Source: Lawsonibacter celer (GTDB taxonomy: Bacteria; Bacillota; Clostridia; Oscillospirales; Oscillospiraceae). Taken from it: a stretch of DNA of 64,000 bases. The first letter of the stretch is position 1. The number at the start of each line of letters is the position of its first letter. Location: NCBI RefSeq assembly GCF_014281125.1, contig NZ_JACOEA010000009.1, positions 1 to 64,000 of the forward strand, written 5' to 3'. Below the pieces are notes generated by a model, which did no database searches, was not told the origin of the DNA, and worked only from the letters and a program-made list of their open reading frames with translations. The translations under genes were made by a program, and so were the position numbers. This document shows, in pieces, positions 58,535-64,000 of the stretch.

Positions 58535-59824
58535 TCACTGGACGGCGGCGAAAGCCTGCTCCAGATCGGCGATGATGTCGTCTATGTGCTCGGTGCCGAC
58601 AGACAGGCGGATGGTGTTGGGGTAAATGCCCTGGTCGGCCAGCTCTTCCGGAGAGAGTTGGGAGTGGGTGGTGGTGGCCGGGTGGATAACCAGGCTCTTC
58701 ACGTCGGCCACGTTGGCCAGCAGAGAGAAGATCTCCAGGCTGTCAATGAATTTGTGCGCCTCCGGCATGCCGCCCTTGATGTCGAACGTAAAGATGGAAG
58801 CCCCGCCGTTGGGGAAGTACTTCTCGTACAGAGCGTGGTCGGGATGGCCGGGCAGGGAGGGATGATTGACCCGCTCCACCTGGGGGTGTCTGGACAGGTA
58901 CTCCACCACCTTTTTTGTATTCTCGGCGTGGCGGTCCAGCCGCAGGGAGAGGGTCTCCACCCCCTGGAGCAGAAGAAAGGCGTTGAACGGAGAGATGGCG
59001 GCGCCGGTATCCCGCAGGAGGATGGCCCGGATGTAGGTGACAAAGGCGGCGGGGCCGGCTGCGTCGGCAAAGGAGACCCCGTGGTAGCTGGGGTTGGGGG
59101 CGGCGATGGGCTTGTATCTGCCGCTGGCCTTCCAGTCAAACCGGCCGGAATCCACAATGACGCCGCCCAGGCTGGTGCCGTGGCCGCCCAGGAATTTAGT
59201 GGCAGAGTGGACCACGATGTCCGCCCCATGCTCAATGGGCCGGACCCAATAGGGGGTGCCGAAGGTGTTGTCAATGACCAGGGGCAGCCCATGCCGGTGG
59301 GCGATGGCCGCCACCGCGTCGATGTCCGGGATGTCGGAATTGGGGTTGCCCAGGGTCTCCAGATAGACCGCCTTGGTGTTGGGGCGGATGGCCCCCTCCA
59401 GCTGAACCAGATTGTGGGCATCCACAAAGGTGGTCTCAACACCGAATTGGGGCAGGGTGTGGGAGAGCAGGTTATAGCTGCCGCCATAGAGGGTCTTTTG
59501 GGCGACAATGTGGTCCCCGGCCTGGGCCAGGGCCTGGATGGCATAGGTGATGGCCGCTGCGCCGGAGGCGACCGCCAGAGCCGCCGCGCCGCCCTCCAGA
59601 GCGGCCACCCGTTTTTCCAGCACCTCCTGGGTGGAGTTGGTTAGCCGGCCGTAGATGTTGCCCGCGTCCGCCAGGCCGAAGCGGGCGGCGGCGTGGGCGG
59701 AATTGTGAAAGACATAAGAGGTGGTCTGATAGATGGGCACCGCCCGGGCGTCGGTGGCGGGGTCGGGCCGCTCCTGTCCCACGTGGAGCTGAAGGGTCTC
59801 AAATTGATAGGCATGCTGGCTCAT
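58535..59824 (-). CDS. metY: O-acetylhomoserine sulfhydrylase / Cys-Met metabolism PLP enzyme
   Basis: 429 aa, the MetY length. N-terminal 'FETLQLHVGQERPDPATDARAVPIYQTTSYVF' is the classic MetY opening; 'DNTFGTPYWVRPIEHGADIVVHSATKFLGGHGTSLGGVI' holds the PLP lysine (ATK) near 210; 'GTEHIDDIIADLEQAF' closes it. Forms homocysteine from O-acetylhomoserine and sulfide (cytosol), supplying the MetH genes that are divergent from it. No S-box precedes it; instead a palindrome sits just downstream of its promoter. Confidence 0.92.
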   Translation of the reverse strand: MSQHAYQFETLQLHVGQERPDPATDARAVPIYQTTSYVFHNSAHAAARFGLADAGNIYGRLTNSTQEVLEKRVAALEGGAAALAVASGAAAITYAIQALAQAGDHIVAQKTLYGGSYNLLSHTLPQFGVETTFVDAHNLVQLEGAIRPNTKAVYLETLGNPNSDIPDIDAVAAIAHRHGLPLVIDNTFGTPYWVRPIEHGADIVVHSATKFLGGHGTSLGGVIVDSGRFDWKASGRYKPIAAPNPSYHGVSFADAAGPAAFVTYIRAILLRDTGAAISPFNAFLLLQGVETLSLRLDRHAENTKKVVEYLSRHPQVERVNHPSLPGHPDHALYEKYFPNGGASIFTFDIKGGMPEAHKFIDSLEIFSLLANVADVKSLVIHPATTTHSQLSPEELADQGIYPNTIRLSVGTEHIDDIIADLEQAFAAVQ

Positions 59825-59967
59825 AAAAATAACCTCTTTCTATTTTTGATTTGGTCTGCGGAAAAAAGAAAAAGGCTGCAGCATTCGGCCAAAGCGGAAA
59901 TTGCGCCGGTTCAGGCGGTCAAACAGAAGCCCCATGGGGGACGCCTCCCTCAGGTACGATTTTTGAA

Positions 59968-59990
59968 TAACCTACTTAATAAATAGGTTA
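59968..59990 (-). promoter_or_regulatory. Palindromic operator candidate downstream of the metY promoter
   Basis: TAACCTA and TAGGTTA are inverted arms, 9 nt apart, lying 6-28 nt downstream of the metY -10 box, the position of a repressor or roadblock site. Confidence 0.5.
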
Positions 59991-59995
59991 AAAGG

Positions 59996-60024
59996 AGTAT
60001 ACCAATATTAACCTAGTTTGTCAA
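59996..60024 (-). promoter_or_regulatory. Sigma-A promoter of metY
   Basis: TTGACA, 17 nt, TATACT on the minus strand: near-ideal spacing and boxes. The start codon is 172 nt further on. Confidence 0.75.
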
Positions 60025-60121
60025 TGGGAAAAATAGAAAATAAAAGGGAAAACACTCTGTACTTTTGAGCGGAGAGGCGCTATACTTCTAAAAGAATTGA
60101 AATTCGACAGGGGGGAGACCG

Positions 60122-60781
60122 GTGGAGCTGAATGTGAACGAGGCCTTGCGCTATCTGGGCGCAGGGGAGGGGGCGGATGCGGCCCTGCGGGAGCGGGTAG
60201 AGGGTCAGGCCGCCCGGCTGACCGCCCTGGTCCGCCCCCGGTACTGGTACCGGGTGACGCCAGTGACCCATGGGGCGCAGGGCATCCTGCTGGCCGAGGC
60301 GGGGCTGTTCCTCACCGGCCGGACGGCGGCACTTATGCTGGAGGAGTGCGGGCAGGCGGTGCTGCTGGCGTGCACCCTGGGGGCGCAGTTTGACGCCTTG
60401 CTGCGCACCGAGCAAGCCAGAGACATGGCCCAGGCGGTCATCCTGGACGCCTGCGGCAGCGCGTGGGTGGAGGCCGGGTGCGACAGGGCGGAGGAGGAGA
60501 TCGCCGGGCGTTTTCCGGGGAAATACCTCACCGACCGCTTCAGTCCCGGCTACGGCGACCTGCCCCTGACGGTTCAGCCGGAGCTGTGCCGGGCGCTGGA
60601 TGCCCAGCGGCGGCTGGGCCTGTGCGTCACACCCAGCCTGCTGCTCACCCCGGGCAAGTCGGTGACCGCCGTGCTGGGGATCGCCGACCGACCCCAGAGG
60701 CGGCGGGTGCGGGGGTGCGCCTGCTGCTCCATGAAACAGACCTGTACCCTGCGAAAGAGAGGGATGACCTGTGGGATCTGA
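60122..60781 (+). CDS. Vitamin B12-dependent methionine synthase activation-domain protein
   Basis: 219 aa, GTG start with GGGGGGAGACC upstream. 'DRFSPGYGDLPLTVQPELCRALDA' and 'LTPGKSVTAVLGIAD' are the hallmarks of the MetH activation (Met_synt_B12) domain. A C-terminal stretch has four cysteines ('GCACCSMKQTC...MTCGI') that may bind a metal or redox cofactor. It probably reactivates oxidised cobalamin in the next protein using SAM. Overlaps it by 11 nt, so they are coupled. Confidence 0.88.
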   Translation: MELNVNEALRYLGAGEGADAALRERVEGQAARLTALVRPRYWYRVTPVTHGAQGILLAEAGLFLTGRTAALMLEECGQAVLLACTLGAQFDALLRTEQARDMAQAVILDACGSAWVEAGCDRAEEEIAGRFPGKYLTDRFSPGYGDLPLTVQPELCRALDAQRRLGLCVTPSLLLTPGKSVTAVLGIADRPQRRRVRGCACCSMKQTCTLRKRGMTCGI

Positions 60782-63134
60782 TTTTCTGAAAAATGGGATA
60801 GTCCTGCTGGACGGGGCCACCGGCACCGTGTTCCAGCAGAAGGGCCTGCCCCCCGGGGGACGGCCCGAGCTGCTCAACCTGAGCGACCCGGAGCTGGTGC
60901 GCTCCGTCCACCGGGAGTACCTGGAGGCGGGCAGCCAGGTGGTGTACGCCAACACCTTCGGGGCTAACCGGCTCAAGCTGGCGCACACCGGCCGCAGCGT
61001 GGAAGAGGTGGTGGGCGCGGGAGTGCGCCTGGCCAGGGAGGCCTGCGCCGGGACCGGCGGACGGACCGCCCTGGACATGGGTCCCCTGGGGGAGCTGCTG
61101 GAGCCCATGGGCAGCCTGCGCTTCGAGCAGGCCTACGAGATCTTCCGGGAGGTGGCCGTGGCCGGCGCGGCCGCCGGGGCGGATCTGGCGGTCATTGAGA
61201 CCATGACCGACCTGTATGAGGCCAAGGCCGCCCTGCTGGCGGTCAAGGAACATACCGCTCTGCCTGTGCTGGTGACCATGACCTTCGACACCGGCGGGCG
61301 GACCTTCACCGGCTGCACCATCCCCTCCATGGCACGTACGCTGGAGGGCCTGGGGGCGGACGCCATCGGGCTAAACTGCTCCCTGGGACCGGACCAACTG
61401 GGGCGCCTGCTGTCCGAGCTGTGCCGGAACACCCGCCTGCCGGTGATTGCCAAGCCCAATGCGGGCCTGCCCGACCCGGTGGACGGCCGCTATGACCTGG
61501 GGCCGGAGGCGTTTGCCGCCGCCCTGGTCCCCCTGCTGGACACGGGAGTGACCATCTTCGGGGGTTGCTGCGGCACCTCCCCGGCGTATATCCGGGTGCT
61601 GAAGGAGGCCCTGGCAGGCAAGGTGCCCGCCCCGCGGCGATACGCGCCGGTGAGCATGGTCTGCACCCCCACGGTGCCGGTGAGGATCGACGGCGTGCGG
61701 GTCATCGGGGAGCGCATCAATCCCACGGGGAAAAAACGTTTCCAGCAGGCCCTGCTGGAGGAGGATTTGGACTACATCCTGGACGTGGGGCTCCAGGAGG
61801 CGGACGCGGGGGCGGACATTCTGGACGTGAACGTGGGCTATCCCGGGGTGGACGAGGTGGCCATGATGCCCCGGGTGGTCAAGGCCCTTCAGGCCGCGCT
61901 GCCCATTCCGCTCCAGCTGGACTCCTCCAACCCGGCGGCTCTGGAGGCCGGGCTGCGGGTGTACAACGGCAAGGCGGCGGTCAACTCGGTGAACGGGAAG
62001 CCGGAGGTGCTGGAAGAGATCCTGCCCGTGGTGAAGAAATACGGCGCCGCGGTGGTGGGCCTGGCCCTGGACGAGGAGGGCATCCCCCAGACGGCGGAGG
62101 AGCGTTTCACCATCGCCGCGCGTATCCTGGAGGCAGCCCGGGCCCACGGCATCCCGGAGGAGGACGTGTGGATCGACTGCCTGACCCTCACCGTCTCCGC
62201 CCAGCAGGCCCAGGCCGGGGAGACCCTGCGGGCGGTGTCCATGGTGCGGGAGAAGCTGGGGCTGCAGAACGTACTGGGGGTGTCCAATATCTCCTTCGGT
62301 CTGCCCAACCGAGGGCTGATTACTCAGAATTTCCTGGTGCAGGCCATGGCCATGGGGCTTACCCTGCCCATTCTGAACCCCAACCAGAGCGAGATGATGG
62401 ACGCGGTGGCCGCCTTCCGGGTGCTCTCCGGCGAGGACGGGGAGTGCCGGGACTACATCAGCCGCTTTGCCGCTCAAAAGGCCGCGCCTGCGACCGCCCC
62501 CGCGGGCGAACTCCGTCTGACCCTGGACGAGGCCATTGCCCGGGGACTCAGGAGCGAGGCGGGCCGGCTGGCCAGGGCCGCCCTGGAGCAGGGGGACGGC
62601 CTGTCCCTGGTGGAGGGGACTCTGATCCCCGCTCTGGACCGGGTGGGGGCAGATTACGAGCGGGGCGTGCTCTTTCTGCCCCAGCTGCTCTCCGCCGCCC
62701 AGGCCGCCCAGGCGGTGTTTGAGGAGGTGCGCTCCGCCCTGGCCCGCCAGGGGAGCGCGCCGGTGAAGAAGGGGCGCATTGTGGTGGCCACCGTCCAGGG
62801 GGACATCCACGACATCGGCAAGAATATTGTCAAGACCCTGCTGGAGAATTACGGCTACGACGTGATCGACCTGGGCCGGGACGTGCCGCCGGAGACCGTG
62901 GCCGGGACGGTGCGGGAGAAGGACGTGCGCCTGGTGGGCCTCTCCGCCCTGATGACCACTACCCTGCCCTCCATGGAGGCCACCATCCGCCTGCTGCACA
63001 CCCTGCCCCGGCCGCCGGTGATTTTCGTGGGCGGCGCGGTGGTCACGGCGGATTATGCAGCGCGCATGGGGGCGGACTACTACGCCAAGGACGCCCGGCA
63101 GTCGGTGGAGATTGCGCGGAGCATTCTGGGATAA
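60771..63134 (+). CDS. metH: Cobalamin-dependent methionine synthase core (no activation domain)
   Basis: 787 aa from GTG 60771. Residues 1-285: homocysteine methyltransferase barrel ('LLDGATGTVFQQ', 'LNCSLGPDQL', zinc 'FGGCCGTSPAYI'). About 310-565: pterin-binding barrel ('VRVIGERINPTGKKRFQ', 'ADILDVNVGYPGVDEV'). About 570-655: four-helix cobalamin cap. About 660-787: B12 domain with the cobalt-ligand D-x-H-x-x-G ('GDIHDIGKNIV') near 680. The C-terminal activation domain of E. coli-type MetH is missing and supplied by the preceding gene. Methylates homocysteine using methyl-tetrahydrofolate. Confidence 0.95.
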   Translation: MGSDFLKNGIVLLDGATGTVFQQKGLPPGGRPELLNLSDPELVRSVHREYLEAGSQVVYANTFGANRLKLAHTGRSVEEVVGAGVRLAREACAGTGGRTALDMGPLGELLEPMGSLRFEQAYEIFREVAVAGAAAGADLAVIETMTDLYEAKAALLAVKEHTALPVLVTMTFDTGGRTFTGCTIPSMARTLEGLGADAIGLNCSLGPDQLGRLLSELCRNTRLPVIAKPNAGLPDPVDGRYDLGPEAFAAALVPLLDTGVTIFGGCCGTSPAYIRVLKEALAGKVPAPRRYAPVSMVCTPTVPVRIDGVRVIGERINPTGKKRFQQALLEEDLDYILDVGLQEADAGADILDVNVGYPGVDEVAMMPRVVKALQAALPIPLQLDSSNPAALEAGLRVYNGKAAVNSVNGKPEVLEEILPVVKKYGAAVVGLALDEEGIPQTAEERFTIAARILEAARAHGIPEEDVWIDCLTLTVSAQQAQAGETLRAVSMVREKLGLQNVLGVSNISFGLPNRGLITQNFLVQAMAMGLTLPILNPNQSEMMDAVAAFRVLSGEDGECRDYISRFAAQKAAPATAPAGELRLTLDEAIARGLRSEAGRLARAALEQGDGLSLVEGTLIPALDRVGADYERGVLFLPQLLSAAQAAQAVFEEVRSALARQGSAPVKKGRIVVATVQGDIHDIGKNIVKTLLENYGYDVIDLGRDVPPETVAGTVREKDVRLVGLSALMTTTLPSMEATIRLLHTLPRPPVIFVGGAVVTADYAARMGADYYAKDARQSVEIARSILG

Positions 63135-63145
63135 GGAGAGAAACC

Positions 63146-64000
63146 ATGGAGATCAGGAGATATCTGGCGCAGGGGAAGCCCCTGCTGTTTGACGGGGCCA
63201 TGGGCACCTGCTACGCGGCGCTGCCCGGCCGGGCGGAGGCTCGGTGCGAGCGGGCCTGCCTGGATCATCCGGAGGAGGTCCAGGCCATCCACACCGCCTA
63301 TCTGGAGGCGGGCAGCCGGGCCGTCAAGACCAACACCTTTTCCGTGGGCGTGGACCGGTCCCAGGGGGACGAGGCCCTGGCTGGGCAGCTGATTGAAGCG
63401 GCCTGCGCCCTGGCAAAGGCCGCGGCGGAGCCCTACGGGGCCTATGTGTTCGCGGACCTGGGTCCGGCGCCGCAGCTACCCGGCTGTCCCCCGGCAGAGA
63501 ACTACATCTGGCAGGCCGACCGGTTCCTGGCGCAGGGGATGGAGTGCTTTTTGCTGGAGACCCTGCCCTCGGACGAGGGGGTGGCGGAGCTGGCCGCCCA
63601 CCTGAAGGCGCGCCGCCCCGAGGCGTTTCTGCTGGTCTCCTTTGCCGTCCAGCCTGACGGCGTCACCCGGGAGGGACATCTGGGGAGCGATCTGTACCGC
63701 CGCGCCGCGGCCCTGCCCGGTGTGGACGCGGTGGGCTTCAACTGCGTCTCCGGTCCCCACCATATGCTCCGGTATATCCGGGGGCTGGAACTGGGGGAGA
63801 AGCCACTGGCCGCCATGCCCAATGCCGGGTATCCCACGGTGCTGGGCCGCCGGACGGTATACCAGGGCAGGCCGGACTACTTTGCCGGGCAGGCGGCCCA
63901 GATGGTGGCCGCGGGCGCGGCCATCGTGGGTGGCTGCTGCGGCACCTCCCCGGCCCATATCGCCGCCCTGGCCGAGGCGCTGAAGGAGCGGCGGACGACT
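63146..64000 (+). CDS. Homocysteine S-methyltransferase domain, start of a bifunctional methyltransferase/MTHFR (truncated)
   Basis: 285 codons are visible and the frame is open to the window end. ATAAGGAGAG precedes the ATG. 'LLFDGAMGTCY' near residue 13 and the zinc motif 'VGGCCGTSPAHIAAL' near 263 are those of the homocysteine methyltransferase barrel. It is not a second full MetH on this evidence; in Clostridia this protein is usually followed by a methylenetetrahydrofolate reductase domain in the same chain, which would lie beyond the edge. It lies 11 nt after metH. Confidence 0.8.
   Translation, partial: MEIRRYLAQGKPLLFDGAMGTCYAALPGRAEARCERACLDHPEEVQAIHTAYLEAGSRAVKTNTFSVGVDRSQGDEALAGQLIEAACALAKAAAEPYGAYVFADLGPAPQLPGCPPAENYIWQADRFLAQGMECFLLETLPSDEGVAELAAHLKARRPEAFLLVSFAVQPDGVTREGHLGSDLYRRAAALPGVDAVGFNCVSGPHHMLRYIRGLELGEKPLAAMPNAGYPTVLGRRTVYQGRPDYFAGQAAQMVAAGAAIVGGCCGTSPAHIAALAEALKERRTT

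Noticed and set aside
61371..62999. 542-codon minus-strand open frame
   Set aside because: Shadow of metH with no recognisable domain.
1..64000. CRISPR arrays, rRNA, tRNA genes or a replication origin
   Set aside because: Looked for repeated spacer-like units, tRNA T-loop signatures and DnaA-box clusters on reading; none was found. Only the SAM-I riboswitch is a recognisable structured RNA.

Overview
The window is GC-rich (roughly 60 %), has short intergenic gaps, Shine-Dalgarno-led genes and many perfect intrinsic terminators. It looks like the chromosome of an anaerobic gut Firmicute, class Clostridia, probably Oscillospiraceae (Flavonifractor / Lawsonibacter / Intestinimonas-like). Supporting this are beta-keto acid cleavage enzymes, a glycyl radical enzyme with its activase, an S-box (SAM-I) riboswitch before metK, TmcAL, a core-plus-activator split MetH, and a DtxR-type regulator beside feoAB. 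Names rest on sequence reading only; no database search was possible.

Layout. (1) 1-4.5 kb: beta-keto acid region: the end of one BKACE (3-keto-5-aminohexanoate cleavage family) gene, a 49-aa membrane peptide plus a sodium:solute symporter, a MaoC-type hydratase, a complete BKACE and a divergent ketopantoate-reductase-like gene. A 21-bp sequence matching the sigma-54 consensus occurs twice in the divergent gap, once facing each way. (2) 4.5-19.4 kb: a sugar island on both strands with NagB, four Gfo/Idh/MocA oxidoreductases, three TIM-barrel sugar isomerases, a ROK kinase, a DeoR regulator, NanE, a glycyl radical enzyme with its activase, and ManA. (3) 19.6-24.1 kb: a Gld-type ABC exporter operon. 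(4) 24.3-31.5 kb: a fifth oxidoreductase and a fourth isomerase, then a complete ribose-type ABC sugar importer. (5) 31.6-36.0 kb: MFS transporter, AraC regulator and a 703-aa Old-Yellow-Enzyme reductase.

(6) 36.0-36.8 kb: an AT-rich element of about 750 bp with 17-bp inverted ends and a 9-bp target duplication. It carries a TfoX-C-domain gene and no transposase, and it splits an intrinsic terminator. (7) 36.9-43.7 kb: acetate kinase, TmcAL, two membrane proteins and a pyruvyltransferase/ferredoxin/FrhB fusion. (8) 44.0-47.8 kb: a degenerate radical SAM protein, AhcY, and riboswitch-controlled MetK. (9) 47.8-50.5 kb: a decayed sigma-54 locus with candidate activator sites, a sigma-54 promoter, a thiolase/BKACE remnant and a twice-frameshifted PAS/AAA+ activator. 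(10) 50.5-54.1 kb: FeoB, FeoA, a DtxR-type regulator and an NlpC/P60 protein. (11) 54.2-58.5 kb: MATE exporter, glycosyltransferase and O-antigen-ligase-like protein. (12) 58.5-64 kb: MetY, MetH activation protein, MetH core and the start of a homocysteine methyltransferase/MTHFR gene.

Together, regions 2-4 read as uptake and stepwise oxidation/isomerisation/phosphorylation of an unusual sugar or glycoside ending in a radical step. Regions 8 and 12 together make a full methionine/SAM cycle (MetK, AhcY, MetH). Regions 1 and 9 appear to be two copies, one live and one dead, of a sigma-54-controlled beta-keto acid module.
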